Assembly (NCBI RefSeq): GCF_947500995.1
Contig: NZ_CANMUA010000009.1
Coordinates: 1-64,000, forward strand
Origin: an uncultured Serinicoccus sp.
GTDB lineage: Bacteria; Actinomycetota; Actinomycetes; Actinomycetales; Dermatophilaceae
Direction of reading: 5' to 3'
DNA: 64,000 nucleotides
The position numbers and the translations under genes were made by a program. This document shows positions 32,531-41,034 of this stretch, piece by piece. The notes under the pieces are model-generated. The model was not told the origin of the DNA and ran no database searches. It saw only the letters and a list, made by a program, of their open reading frames with translations. Every line of letters begins with the position of its first letter. The stretch's first letter is position 1.

Positions 32531-33502
32531 ATGAGTCAGCAGGCAGGGTGGTACGACGACCCCGAGGACGAGCAGAACCTCCGCTACTGGGACGGCGTGC
32601 AGTGGACCCACCACACGGCACCCAAGCAGAAGCCCGACCTCGCCCAGTCGGGCCAGCAGTGGCAGGCGCCGGAGTCGGGTGAGGCCGGGCAGGCAGGCCA
32701 GGGCCAGCAGGGCCAGGGTGGCTACGGCCAGGGTCAGCAGGGCTGGGGCCAGCAGGGCCAGGGTGGCTACGGCCAGGGTCAGCAGGGGTGGGGACAGCAG
32801 GGCCAGGGTGGCTACGGCCAGGGTCAGCAGGGGTGGGGACAGCAGGGCCAGGGCGGCTACGGCCAGGGTCAGCAGGGCTGGGGCCAGCAGCCCAACCCCT
32901 ACGCCGGGCAGACCGGGCAGAACCCCTACCAGGGCCAGTGGCAGGGTGGGCCGGTGCCGGGCGGCTACCAGCCGCAGCCGGGGCCGACGACCCCGGACGG
33001 CCAGCCGCTCGCCGGGTGGTGGCACCGCGTCGGCGCCCGCCTGCTCGACGGGCTCCTCGCGCTCGTCGTCAGCACCGTCCTCGTCGTGGCCACCATGAGC
33101 CCCGAGGTGCGCGGCGCCATGGAGGACTACGTCATGGACCCCGACCCCACGGGCGCCATGCCGGTGGTCCTCGAGGACTGGATCCTCCAGCTCGGGCTCG
33201 TCACCGCGGTCCTCGGTCTGGCCTACGAGATCCTCATGGTCAAGTTCTTCGGCGGCACGGTGGGCAAGCTCATCACCGGCCTGCGCGTCCGGCTGCGCGA
33301 CGAGCCGGGGCTGCCCAGCTGGCGCGCGGTGCTGCTCCGCTCGGCGGTCTACCAGGGCCCGAACCTGCTGGGCAGCCTGTCACCCGCCCTCAGCTTCCTC
33401 GGCCTGTTCACCATCATCAACGTCCTCTGGCCGCTGTGGGACGCGAACAACCAGGCGCTGCACGACAAGGCGGCCGGCACCAACGTCGTCAAGAGGCGCT
33501 GA
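32531..33502 (+). CDS. RDD-family membrane protein with DUF2510 and Gly/Gln tandem repeats
   Basis: A 323-residue protein. Residues 5-33 are a DUF2510 module (AGWYDDPEDEQNLRYWDG). Residues about 50-135 are Gly/Gln/Tyr/Trp low-complexity sequence with four 15-residue repeats (GQGGYGQGQQGWGQQ). Residues about 160-320 are an RDD domain with three membrane segments (WWHRVGARLLDGLLAL, GGTVGKLITGLRV). RDD proteins are membrane proteins of mostly unknown function, some linked to transport. The aromatic Gly/Gln-rich cytoplasmic part could self-associate (inference). Confidence 0.9.
   Translation: MSQQAGWYDDPEDEQNLRYWDGVQWTHHTAPKQKPDLAQSGQQWQAPESGEAGQAGQGQQGQGGYGQGQQGWGQQGQGGYGQGQQGWGQQGQGGYGQGQQGWGQQGQGGYGQGQQGWGQQPNPYAGQTGQNPYQGQWQGGPVPGGYQPQPGPTTPDGQPLAGWWHRVGARLLDGLLALVVSTVLVVATMSPEVRGAMEDYVMDPDPTGAMPVVLEDWILQLGLVTAVLGLAYEILMVKFFGGTVGKLITGLRVRLRDEPGLPSWRAVLLRSAVYQGPNLLGSLSPALSFLGLFTIINVLWPLWDANNQALHDKAAGTNVVKRR
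32711..32890 (+). repeat. Coding tandem repeat, four 45-bp units
   Basis: Units start at 32711, 32756, 32801 and 32846 and are nearly identical, including at synonymous positions (only a few GGC/GGG, CC/AC and GGT/GGC changes). Each encodes 15 residues of the Gly/Gln-rich region. The near-identity indicates recent expansion or homogenisation by slippage or recombination. Confidence 0.93.
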
Positions 33503-33522
33503 GCACCGTCCCCGGCGGGTGC

Positions 33523-33551
33523 CGCCCGGCCGGCGCGAGGTGGGCCGGGCG
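33523..33551. terminator. Inverted repeat after the RDD-protein gene
   Basis: Perfect 9-bp arms CGCCCGGCC (33523-33531) and GGCCGGGCG (33543-33551) with an 11-nt loop, 20 bp after the stop codon. No T-run follows. Confidence 0.45.
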
Positions 33552-33592
33552 CCCCCGCGCGGGTGTCGCCGGGAGGTGGCACGATCGGGGGT

Positions 33593-34204
33593 ATGAGCCG
33601 AGGCCTGATCATCGTCGACGTCCAGCACGACTTCTGCGAGGGCGGCTCGCTGCCGGTCACCGGGGGGATCGCCGTCGCCGAGGGCGTGAGCGCCTACACG
33701 CTCGCCCACGCCCAGGAGTACGCGACGATCGTCGCCACCGCCGACTGGCACGTGGACCCCGGTGACCACTGGGCCACCGACGGCGAGCCCGATTTCGTCA
33801 CCTCCTGGCCGGTGCACTGCGAGGTCGGCACCGAGGGGGCCGACTTCCGGCCCGAGCTCGCCCCCGCGCTGGAGCACGTGCAGGCGGTGTTCCGCAAGGG
33901 GGAGCACGAGGCGGCCTACTCCGGGTTCGAGGGACGCACCGAGGTCCACGGCCGCCGGCTCGGCCTGGCCGACTGGCTGCGCGAGCGGGGGATCACGACC
34001 GTCGACGTCTGCGGCATCGCCACCGACCACTGCGTGCGGGCGACCGCGCTGGACGCGCGTCGCGAGGGGCTGGAGACGCACCTGCTGCTCGACCTGTGCG
34101 CCGGCGTCGCCCCCAGGACGACGGACGCCGCGCTGCGGGAGATGCGCGACGCGGGCGTCGTCGTGACGCACGACACCGCGGCGGGCGGACCCGGGCAGAC
34201 CTGA
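33593..34204 (+). CDS. pncA: Nicotinamidase
   Basis: A 203-residue cysteine hydrolase of the isochorismatase fold. The catalytic triad is visible: D in VDVQHDF (about residue 8-12), K in FRKGEH and C in ATDHCVRA, with the metal-site residues in DWHVDPGDHW. It converts nicotinamide to nicotinate for NAD salvage. It is convergent with pncB, which uses its product. ATG 33593 is the start; GGGAGG lies further upstream than ideal. Confidence 0.95.
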   Translation: MSRGLIIVDVQHDFCEGGSLPVTGGIAVAEGVSAYTLAHAQEYATIVATADWHVDPGDHWATDGEPDFVTSWPVHCEVGTEGADFRPELAPALEHVQAVFRKGEHEAAYSGFEGRTEVHGRRLGLADWLRERGITTVDVCGIATDHCVRATALDARREGLETHLLLDLCAGVAPRTTDAALREMRDAGVVVTHDTAAGGPGQT

Positions 34205-34220
34205 GCCCGACCGCCGGCCC

Positions 34221-35522
34221 TCAGCTCCAGTCGTCGAGGTAGGTCGTCGCCAGCGCCGGGTCACCCAGGGAGAGCCGCAGCGCCCGCTGCGGCAGCTCGG
34301 CGCGAGCCCGCTCGTGGTGCTCCCGGGCGGCGGCCACGTCGGTGCGGGCGACGACCTCCCCGCGCTCGACGAGCGGCACCAAGAGGGGGCGGTCGTCGCC
34401 GTCGTCCTGCGGCTTCTCGTTGATCCCGATGATCTCCTCGGTGGCCTCGCCGCTGCTGGACCGACGGCGCAGGGCGTACTTGCGCCCGCCCACGCTCGCC
34501 TTGTCCTTGCTCGCCTTGGCCACCCCCTCCATCCGGCCGGCGCCGCTCTCCCGGCTCACCAGCTTGTAGACCATCCCCGCGGCCGGGTGGCCCGAGCCGG
34601 TCACCACCTTGGTGCCCACGCCGTAGGCGTCGACGGGAGCGGCCTGCAGCGCGGCGATGGCGTGCTCGTCGAGGTCGGAGGTCACGACGATGCGGGTGTC
34701 CGGCGCCCCGAGCCGGTCGAGCTGGCTGCGGACCTCGAAGGCCTGGCTCACGAGGTCGCCGGAGTCCAGCCGCACCCCGCCGAGCTCGCTCCCGGCCAGC
34801 TCGACCGCCAGCTCGACCGCGCCGGTCACGTCGTACGTGTCGACGAGGAGGGTGGTGGACAGCCCCAGGCTGGCGAGCTGGTTGGCGAAGGCCTGGCGCT
34901 CGTCGTCGTGCAGCAGGGTGTAGGAGTGGGCGGCCGTCCCCATGGTCGGGATGCCGTACCGCCGCCCCGCCTCGAGGTTGGAGGTCGAGGAGAACCCCGC
35001 GAGGTATGCCGCCCGCGCCGCCGCCACCGCCGACCCCTCGTGCGTGCGCCGGCTGCCCATCTCGATGCACGGGCGGCCGTGCGCGACGGCGGTCATCCGG
35101 GACGCCGCGGACGCCACGGCCGAGTCGTGGTTGAGGACCGACAGGAAGAGCGTCTCCAGCACCACCCCCTCGGCGAAGCCCGACTCGACCACGAGCAGGG
35201 GGGAGCCGGGGAAGTAGACCTCGCCCTCGGCATACCCCCAGATGTCGCCGCGGAACCGGAAGTCGGCCAGCCAGTCCAGGGTGCGCCGGTCCACGACCTC
35301 CCGGTCGGCGAGGAAGGCGATCTCCTCCTCCCCGAAGCGGAAGTCGCGCAGCGCCTCCAGGGCGCGCCCGGTGCCGGCCACGACGCCGTAGCGCCGCCCC
35401 TCGGGCAGCCGGCGGGCGAACGCCTCGAAGACGCAGCGCCGCTCGGCGTGACCGCTGGCGAGCGCGGCCTGGATCATCGTCAGCTCGTAGTGGTCGGTCA
35501 GCAGGGCGGTGCTCGGGCTCAC
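34221..35522 (-). CDS. pncB: Nicotinate phosphoribosyltransferase
   Basis: A 433-residue type II phosphoribosyltransferase. The N-terminal LTDHYELTMIQAAL motif and RLDSGDL and VTSDLDEHAI segments match the NAPRTase family. It joins nicotinate and PRPP to nicotinate mononucleotide. GTG 35522 is the start, 22 bp from the divergent clpS start. Together with pncA it forms a complete nicotinamide-to-NaMN salvage step on opposite strands. Confidence 0.95.
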   Translation of the reverse strand: MSPSTALLTDHYELTMIQAALASGHAERRCVFEAFARRLPEGRRYGVVAGTGRALEALRDFRFGEEEIAFLADREVVDRRTLDWLADFRFRGDIWGYAEGEVYFPGSPLLVVESGFAEGVVLETLFLSVLNHDSAVASAASRMTAVAHGRPCIEMGSRRTHEGSAVAAARAAYLAGFSSTSNLEAGRRYGIPTMGTAAHSYTLLHDDERQAFANQLASLGLSTTLLVDTYDVTGAVELAVELAGSELGGVRLDSGDLVSQAFEVRSQLDRLGAPDTRIVVTSDLDEHAIAALQAAPVDAYGVGTKVVTGSGHPAAGMVYKLVSRESGAGRMEGVAKASKDKASVGGRKYALRRRSSSGEATEEIIGINEKPQDDGDDRPLLVPLVERGEVVARTDVAAAREHHERARAELPQRALRLSLGDPALATTYLDDWS

Positions 35523-35532
35523 CCCCGCACCC

Positions 35533-35538
35533 TATGGT
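35533..35538 (+). promoter_or_regulatory. -10 box TATGGT of clpS
   Basis: TATGGT ends 6 nt before GTG 35545, suggesting a leaderless clpS transcript. Confidence 0.4.
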
Positions 35539-35544
35539 GGGGGC

Positions 35545-35877
35545 GTGCCGATCGACACCCCCAGCCCACCGGCGCCGCCGGCCGACCCGCAGACCACCCC
35601 GCAGGAGCAGGGCGGGGTGGCCGTCCTGGACCGCCCGGAGTCGGACCGCCCGTGGGTCACCCTGGTGTGGAACGACCCGGTCAACCTCATGAGCTACGTC
35701 ACCTGGGTCTTCCAGACGCACTTCGGCTACACCCGCAGCAAGGCCGAGAAGCTCATGATGGACGTGCACACCGTGGGCCGCGCGGTCGTCTCCACCGGCA
35801 CGCGGGAGAAGATGGAGGCCGACACCGAGGCCATGCACGGCTACGGCCTGTGGGCCACCTTCCAGAAGGACGACTGA
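35545..35877 (+). CDS. clpS: ATP-dependent Clp protease adaptor ClpS
   Basis: A 110-residue adaptor. A flexible Pro/Gln-rich N-terminus (about 1-32) precedes the ClpS core: LVWNDPVNLMSYVTWVFQ, with the asparagine-aspartate pair that binds the alpha-amino group of N-end-rule substrates, and later MMDVHTVGRAVV. It delivers such substrates to ClpC/ClpA. GTG 35545 keeps the usual length. Three bp separate it from the DUF2017 gene. Confidence 0.95.
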   Translation: MPIDTPSPPAPPADPQTTPQEQGGVAVLDRPESDRPWVTLVWNDPVNLMSYVTWVFQTHFGYTRSKAEKLMMDVHTVGRAVVSTGTREKMEADTEAMHGYGLWATFQKDD

Positions 35878-35880
35878 GGT

Positions 35881-36465
35881 ATGGCGCGCGCGTTCCGGCG
35901 CAGGGGCGAGCGGCTCGTCGCCTCCTTCGACGCCGACGAGATCGCCGTCGTCGTGCACGTCCTGCGGCTGACCCGGGACTTCGTGGCCCCGGAGCGCCCG
36001 GAGACCGGCGACCCCTTCCTCGACCTGGTCGCGGGCCTGGGGGACGAGGTCGACCCCACCGAGCCCAGCGACCCGGCGTTGCGCCGCCTGCTGCCCCCGG
36101 CCTCCCGCGACGACGACGAGCAGGCGGCCGAGTTCCGCCGCCTCACCGAGCACGGGCTGCGCCAGCGCAAGGCGGGCACCCTCGCCACGGCCATCGCGGC
36201 CCTGGAGGAGGCGACCCCGCCCCGGCTGGAGCTCGACCTCGACCAGGGGAGGGCGCTGGCGATCGCGCTCACCGACGCCCGGCTCATCCTCGGGGAGCGG
36301 CTCGGGCTGCGCACCGACGAGGACTCCGAGCGCCTGCACGAGGAGCTCGAGGCGGCCCTGTCGGGGGAGACCGACCTGGATCCCGCACTGGCGCAGAAGA
36401 TGGCCTACTACGACTTCCTCTCCTGGATGCAGGAGTCGGTGACGACCGCGCTCATGGGGCGCTGA
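35881..36465 (+). CDS. DUF2017 protein
   Basis: A 194-residue protein of unknown function that often follows clpS in actinobacteria. It begins AFRRRGERLVASFDADEI and ends with KMAYYDFLSWMQESVTTAL, both family-like. It is mostly helical and acidic, without catalytic motifs. The conserved pairing suggests a link to Clp-dependent proteolysis (inference only). Confidence 0.88.
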   Translation: MARAFRRRGERLVASFDADEIAVVVHVLRLTRDFVAPERPETGDPFLDLVAGLGDEVDPTEPSDPALRRLLPPASRDDDEQAAEFRRLTEHGLRQRKAGTLATAIAALEEATPPRLELDLDQGRALAIALTDARLILGERLGLRTDEDSERLHEELEAALSGETDLDPALAQKMAYYDFLSWMQESVTTALMGR

Positions 36466-36527
36466 GGCATACCCCGGACGGGTGTGCGGCGGCTGCCCGA
36501 CCGGCGTCCACCGGGTCCCGCGCGAAG

Positions 36528-36533
36528 TAGGCT
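36528..36533 (+). promoter_or_regulatory. -10 box TAGGCT of gltX
   Basis: TAGGCT ends 10 nt before ATG 36544. Confidence 0.45.
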
Positions 36534-36543
36534 GGCGCCCATC

Positions 36544-38097
36544 ATGACGACGCACTCCGCCCCTGTCTCCGCCACCGAGCACGACGACGTCACCGGCCCG
36601 GACGTCCGCGTGCGCTTCTGCCCCAGCCCCACCGGGACGCCGCACGTCGGCCTCGCGCGCACCGCGCTCTTCAACTGGGCCTACGCCCGTCACCACGGCG
36701 GCACGCTCGTCTTCCGGATCGAGGACACCGACGCCAGCCGCGACTCGCAGGAGTCGATGCAGCAGATCGTCGACGCGCTGGAGTGGCTGGGGCTGGACTA
36801 CGACGAGGGCCCGGGCGTCGGCGGCCCCTACGGCCCCTACCGGCAGAGCGAGCGCGCCGACCTGCACGCCGACGTGGCGCGCCGGCTGCTCGAGGCGGGT
36901 CTGGCCTACGAGTCGTTCAGCATGCCCGAGGAGGTCGAGGCCCGGCACCGGGCGGCGGGGCGCGACCCCAAGCTCGGCTACGACAACCACGACCGCGACC
37001 TCAGCGAGGAGCAGCGGCAGGCCTACCGGGACGAGGGCCGCGAGCCGGTCCTGCGGCTGCGCATGCCCGACGAGGACCTGACCTTCACCGACCTGGTCCG
37101 TGGCGAGGTGACCTTCGGTGCCGGGTCGGTGCCCGACTTCGTCATCGTGCGGGGCAACGGACAGCCGCTCTACACCCTCGTCAACCCGGTCGACGACGCC
37201 CTGATGCGGATCACCCACGTCATCCGTGGTGAGGACCTGCTGTCCTCGACGCCGCGGCAGATCGCGCTCTACCGGGCCCTCATCGAGATCGGTGTGGCGC
37301 AGCGGGTCCCGACCTTCGCGCACCTCCCGCTCGTCCTGGGGGAGGGCAGCAAGAAGCTGTCCAAGCGGGACCCGCAGTCCGACCTCTTCCTCCACCGCGA
37401 GCGGGGCTTCGTCCGGGAGGGGATGATCAACTACCTCGCCCTGCTCGGCTGGTCGATCGGCCCGGACCGCGACATCTTCGACCCCGAGCACCTCGTGCAG
37501 GCCTTCGACGTCGCCGACGTCAACCCCAACCCGGCGCGCTGGGACCAGAAGAAGGCCGAGTCCATCAACGGCGACCACCTGCGGCGGCTGTCGCTGCCGG
37601 AGTTCACCTCCCGGCTGCTGCCCGTCCTGCGCGAGGCCGGTGTCCTGGGGGAGCAGAGCGGCATGGGCGAGGTGGCGCGGCTGGAGGCGGTCGCCGACCT
37701 CATCCGGACCCGCATCCAGGTGCTCTCCGAGGCCGTCCCCATGGTCCGCCCGTTCTACGTCCGTGGCGCGGACCTGGAGATCGCCGAGGACGCCCGCGGA
37801 CAGCTCAAGGACGACGCACCCGCCGTGCTGGATGCGGCCGTGGCGGCGCTGGAGCCGATCTCCGGCGCGGGCCCGGAGCCGCTCGGCGGCGGCGTGGAGT
37901 GGACCCACGACCGGATCGAGGCCGCGCTCCGCGAGGCGCTGGTGGACGGGCTGGGCCTCAAGCCCCGCTTCGCCTTCGGGCCGTTGCGGACCGCCGTCTC
38001 GGGCCAGCGGATCAGCCCGCCGCTGTTCGAGTCGATGGAGATCCTCGGCCGGGAGGAGACCCTGGACCGGCTGCGACGGCTGCGGGCCTCGCTCTGA
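36544..38097 (+). CDS. gltX: Glutamyl-tRNA synthetase
   Basis: A 517-residue class I synthetase. The HIGH-type motif is in [12 protein letters not shown] and the KMSKS-type motif is KKLSKRD. The C-terminal anticodon-binding helical domain is complete. In actinobacteria this enzyme usually also charges tRNA-Gln with glutamate for the GatCAB route; here a tRNA-Gln and a tRNA-Glu lie directly downstream. ATG 36544 is the start; the N-terminal 15 residues are an unconserved tail. Confidence 0.96.
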   Translation: MTTHSAPVSATEHDDVTGPDVRVRFCPSPTGTPHVGLARTALFNWAYARHHGGTLVFRIEDTDASRDSQESMQQIVDALEWLGLDYDEGPGVGGPYGPYRQSERADLHADVARRLLEAGLAYESFSMPEEVEARHRAAGRDPKLGYDNHDRDLSEEQRQAYRDEGREPVLRLRMPDEDLTFTDLVRGEVTFGAGSVPDFVIVRGNGQPLYTLVNPVDDALMRITHVIRGEDLLSSTPRQIALYRALIEIGVAQRVPTFAHLPLVLGEGSKKLSKRDPQSDLFLHRERGFVREGMINYLALLGWSIGPDRDIFDPEHLVQAFDVADVNPNPARWDQKKAESINGDHLRRLSLPEFTSRLLPVLREAGVLGEQSGMGEVARLEAVADLIRTRIQVLSEAVPMVRPFYVRGADLEIAEDARGQLKDDAPAVLDAAVAALEPISGAGPEPLGGGVEWTHDRIEAALREALVDGLGLKPRFAFGPLRTAVSGQRISPPLFESMEILGREETLDRLRRLRASL

Positions 38098-38196
38098 GGC
38101 GGGACGCCGGGACCGTCCGGGGATTTGGGTCGAGGAGCGGGTCACGGTAGAGTGGTTCCTCGGTTCGCCGCCCCGTACGGGGGCGGAGATACCCCT

Positions 38197-38268
38197 TGGG
38201 GTATGGTGTAATTGGCAACACGGCTGATTCTGGTTCAGTTGTTCTAGGTTCGAGTCCTGGTACCCCAG
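38197..38268 (+). tRNA. tRNA-Gln (anticodon CTG)
   Basis: Acceptor arms TGGGGTA (38197-38203) and TACCCCA (38261-38267) pair perfectly, with discriminator G at 38268. The anticodon loop TTCTGGT gives CTG, reading CAG. The T-arm GGTTCGAGTCC is normal. No encoded CCA. Confidence 0.95.
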
Positions 38269-38353
38269 CGCGACATCGAGACGCCGCTCTCGATTTCGTG
38301 GAGGTCCACCCGGTCGGGTAGGCTCTCCGCTCGGCGCAGTCAGCGTCGGACAC

Positions 38354-38426
38354 GGCCCCGTTGTGTAGCGGCCTAGCACGCCGCCCTCTCAAGGCGGTAG
38401 CGCGGGTTCGAATCCCGTCGGGGCTA
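38354..38426 (+). tRNA. tRNA-Glu (anticodon CTC)
   Basis: Acceptor GGCCCCG (38354-38360) pairs with CGGGGCT (38419-38425), with a G-U first pair; discriminator A. Anticodon stem CCGCC/GGCGG with loop CTCTCAA gives CTC, reading GAG. T-arm GCGGGTTCGAATCCCGT is normal. No encoded CCA. Confidence 0.95.
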
Positions 38427-38435
38427 CCCGTGTCG

Positions 38436-38469
38436 AACGGCCCTCATCGCAGCTGCGGTGGGGGCCGTT
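38436..38469 (+). terminator. Terminator hairpin after tRNA-Glu
   Basis: Arms AACGGCCC (38436-38443) and GGGCCGTT (38462-38469) with further inner pairing CGCA/TGCG; it begins 10 nt after the tRNA. Confidence 0.65.
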
Positions 38470-38564
38470 CCTCGTGTCGGGGGGCGTCGTCGCGGTAGCG
38501 TGGGCAGGGCGTGGCGCGGTCGCCTGACCTGCGGTCACGCCCGGCACGGCGGAGAGGGTGCGGC

Positions 38565-39296
38565 ATGAACAAGGCAGACCTGATCGAGGCGCTCGCGCCA
38601 CGGCTGGGCGGCCGGGCGGCCGCCACCGCGGCGGTGGAGGCGCTGGTCGACGTGGTGCTGCGCGAGGTCGCCTCCGGGGGGTCGGTGGCGATCACCGGCT
38701 TCGGCACCTTCGAGCGCGTGCAGCGAGCCCCGCGGACGGGCCGCAACCCGCGCACCGGGGACCGCGTGCCCATCGCGCGCACCACGACGCCGCGGTTCCG
38801 CCCGGGGAGCTACTTCAAGGACGTCGTCGCCGACCCCGCGGGGCTGCCCGCGGAGGGGTCTGCGGGGGTCCGCGGCGCCGTGGTCGACGGCGCGGCGAGC
38901 CGTTCGGGGGCGCCGCCCAGCGTGCGCCGCTCGGCGGGTGCGGACGCCCGTGGCCGGCGGGCGGCCCCCGCCTCGCGGGAGGGGCGGGCATCCCGGCGGG
39001 CCGCGTCGGGAACCCCCTCGAGCGTGCGCAAGGAGGCGCCCAGCGACACCGCGCCGGTCGAGTCCGAGACCGGTCCGTCGGCGCCGGGGGGCGCCGGGCT
39101 GGTCTTCGCCGGGGGTGAGGACATCACCGCCGGCATGATCTCGGCCAAGAAGGCGCAGCTGGCCCGGGTGAAGAACGACCAGGTCATCGCCGAGTCCGCG
39201 AAGCCGTCCTCGAAGAAGAAGAAGGGCAAGGGCGGCAAGGGGAAGAAGAAGGGGCAGGACGGCAAGAGCAAGGGGAAGGGCAGGAGCGCGGGCTGA
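38565..39296 (+). CDS. HU-family nucleoid protein with long Lys-rich C-terminal tail
   Basis: A 243-residue protein. Residues 1-90 are a complete HU fold (MNKADLIEALA, then GFGTFERVQRAPRTGRNPRTG and the DNA-arm region). Residues about 95-195 are a Ser/Arg/Ala/Gly-rich disordered linker, and the tail from about 215 is almost only Lys, Gly and Ser. Mycobacterial HupB and Streptomyces HupS also carry basic tails; here the layout is HU, long spacer, Lys tail, and the tail lacks PAKK repeats. A role in DNA compaction is expected. GGAGAGGG precedes ATG 38565. Confidence 0.93.
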   Translation: MNKADLIEALAPRLGGRAAATAAVEALVDVVLREVASGGSVAITGFGTFERVQRAPRTGRNPRTGDRVPIARTTTPRFRPGSYFKDVVADPAGLPAEGSAGVRGAVVDGAASRSGAPPSVRRSAGADARGRRAAPASREGRASRRAASGTPSSVRKEAPSDTAPVESETGPSAPGGAGLVFAGGEDITAGMISAKKAQLARVKNDQVIAESAKPSSKKKKGKGGKGKKKGQDGKSKGKGRSAG

Positions 39297-39325
39297 GCCG
39301 CCGGTGGGGGGAGGGCCGAGCGCCG

Positions 39326-39562
39326 TCAGCTGATGGTCTCGCCCTCGCCGATGCCGACGATCCACACGCGGGAGACGGTGGCGCCCGCGGTCTCGGGGTC
39401 CACGCCGTCGTCGACCTCGATGCTCACCCGCTGCCCGACCCGCAGGTGACGCAGGCCGCTCCCCTCGACGGCGGCGGCGGGGAAGGGCAGGACGCGGCCG
39501 GTGTCGAGGAGCACCTCACCCGTGCGGGCGTCCAGGTCGTAGGTGTGCACGCTGGCCTGCAT
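39326..39562 (-). CDS. Small conserved hypothetical protein
   Basis: A 78-residue protein rich in beta strands: MQASVHTYD, LLDTGRVLPFP, LRHLRVGQRVSIEV, VSRVWIVGIG. It looks like a small OB- or SH3-like barrel. I recognise no named family. It lies 10 bp downstream of cofC on the same strand, so it is likely cotranscribed with it. Function unknown. Confidence 0.7.
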   Translation of the reverse strand: MQASVHTYDLDARTGEVLLDTGRVLPFPAAAVEGSGLRHLRVGQRVSIEVDDGVDPETAGATVSRVWIVGIGEGETIS

Positions 39563-39572
39563 GTCGCCCACT

Positions 39573-40262
39573 CTAGGCCGAGGGCGGCGGGGGAGCGGCC
39601 GCCGCGAGGGCGGCGGACGTCCGCGGCCCGAGGCCCAGGCGGACGGCGTCACCCAGGTCCGCGGTGGTGTCGACGTCGCGGCGCAGCCGGGGGAGGTCCA
39701 GGGCCAGGCGCGCGGCGGTCGCGGCGTGCCGGTCCGCGCTGCCCGCGCCGAACCGCGGCGAGAGGTCCGCGTCGACCGCGGTGAGCAGCACGGTGCCCGA
39801 GCCGTCGGCGTCGGGCACGACCGCGCGCGGGTGGCGCGCGCAGGCCTCCAGCGCCGCCACCAGGTCCGCGGGCCGCAGGCACGGCAGGTCACCGAGGAGG
39901 ACGCCCAGACCGTGCGGGCCCGTCCGCTCCGCGCCCGGAACCTCACCGCCGGGCGCTGCGGCGACCACGAGGCCGGCACGGATCGCGGCGTTCAGCCCGC
40001 CGCCGGGGTCCTCGACGACCCGGGCGCCGAGCGCGGCCGCCCGCGCCGCGCCGGCCGGGTCGGAGGTGACGACGACGACGTCGCCCGGGGGGAGGGCACG
40101 GCATACCGCCTCCAGCGTGTCCGCAGCGATGGCGCGGGCCAGCGCGACCCGGCCGACACCCTCGGGCGCCACCAGGCGGGTCTTGGCGCGCTCCGCCCGC
40201 TGGAGCGGGACCACGAGCCGCCACCGGGTCGCGGGAGGGGGGACGCGGGGGGTCGGGGTCAC
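39573..40262 (-). CDS. cofC: 2-phospho-L-lactate (or PEP) guanylyltransferase, F420 biosynthesis
   Basis: A 229-residue nucleotidyltransferase (CofC/FbiD). The N-terminal WRLVVPLQRAERAKTRLV segment is the nucleotide-binding start, the AIAADTLEAV helix follows, and GVLLGDLPCLRPADL carries the metal-binding aspartate. Actinobacterial FbiD uses phosphoenolpyruvate, so that is the likelier substrate here. It makes the activated phosphonucleoside for coenzyme F420. The other F420 genes are not in the window. Confidence 0.92.
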   Translation of the reverse strand: MTPTPRVPPPATRWRLVVPLQRAERAKTRLVAPEGVGRVALARAIAADTLEAVCRALPPGDVVVVTSDPAGAARAAALGARVVEDPGGGLNAAIRAGLVVAAAPGGEVPGAERTGPHGLGVLLGDLPCLRPADLVAALEACARHPRAVVPDADGSGTVLLTAVDADLSPRFGAGSADRHAATAARLALDLPRLRRDVDTTADLGDAVRLGLGPRTSAALAAAAPPPPSA

Positions 40263-40299
40263 CGGTGCATCCTCGCGACCGCCCGGCCCGGATGCAAAG

Positions 40300-41034
40300 A
40301 TGACCGTCGTGAGACGCCAGCCCAGCCACCACGACCTGCCCTGGTCCTACCACGCCGTCATCACCACCGTGCGGCCGCTGCTGCAGGTCGCGACCCGTCG
40401 GGACTGGGCCGGCGGCGAGCACCTCCCGGCCGAGGGCGGCTTCATCGTGGCCGGCAACCACTACTCCGAGGTGGACCCGATCACGCTGGCCCACTACCTC
40501 GTCGACCACGGGCACCCGCCCTTCTACCTGGCCAAGTCCTCGCTCTTCGAGGTGCCGCTGCTCGGCCGCGCCCTCACCCACCTCGAGCAGGTGCCGGTCT
40601 ACCGCGCGAGCTCGCGGGCCCGGGACGCGCTCGTCGCCGCCCGCGAGGCGCTCCAGGACGGCCGCTGCATCGTCATCATGCCGGAGGGCACGCTGACGCG
40701 GGACCCGGACCTGTGGCCGATGCGTGCCAAGCCGGGGGTCGGCCGCCTGGCCCTCACCTCGGGGGCTCCCGTCGTGCCGGTCGCGCAGTGGGGAGCCCAG
40801 CGGATCCTCGGGCGCTACGCCCGGCGGCCGGGCAACCTCCTGGCCCGCCCCGTGCAGCAGGTGCTCGCCGGGCCGCCGGTGGACCTCTCCGACCTGCAGG
40901 ACCGCCCGGAGGACCCGCGGGCGCACACCGAGGCCACCACCCGCATCATGGCGGCGGTCACCGCGCAGCTGGCGACGCTGCGGGGCGAGGAGCCGCCGGC
41001 GCGCCCGCACGAGCACCGGGAGGAGGGCCGGTGA
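40300..41034 (+). CDS. plsC: 1-acyl-glycerol-3-phosphate acyltransferase-like protein
   Basis: A 244-residue PlsC-type acyltransferase. The catalytic H-x4-D is NHYSEVD and the substrate-binding motif is MPEGTLTRDP. It would acylate lysophosphatidate in phospholipid synthesis. GTGA overlap with gpsA (41031) places two consecutive glycerolipid enzymes in one operon. Start ATG 40300, or GTG 40309. Other acyl acceptors are possible. Confidence 0.9.
   Translation: MTVVRRQPSHHDLPWSYHAVITTVRPLLQVATRRDWAGGEHLPAEGGFIVAGNHYSEVDPITLAHYLVDHGHPPFYLAKSSLFEVPLLGRALTHLEQVPVYRASSRARDALVAAREALQDGRCIVIMPEGTLTRDPDLWPMRAKPGVGRLALTSGAPVVPVAQWGAQRILGRYARRPGNLLARPVQQVLAGPPVDLSDLQDRPEDPRAHTEATTRIMAAVTAQLATLRGEEPPARPHEHREEGR

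Noticed and set aside
34261-38379. A 1372-residue minus-strand open frame over clpS and gltX
   Set aside because: Antisense shadow; no codon-position bias of its own and it also overlaps a tRNA.
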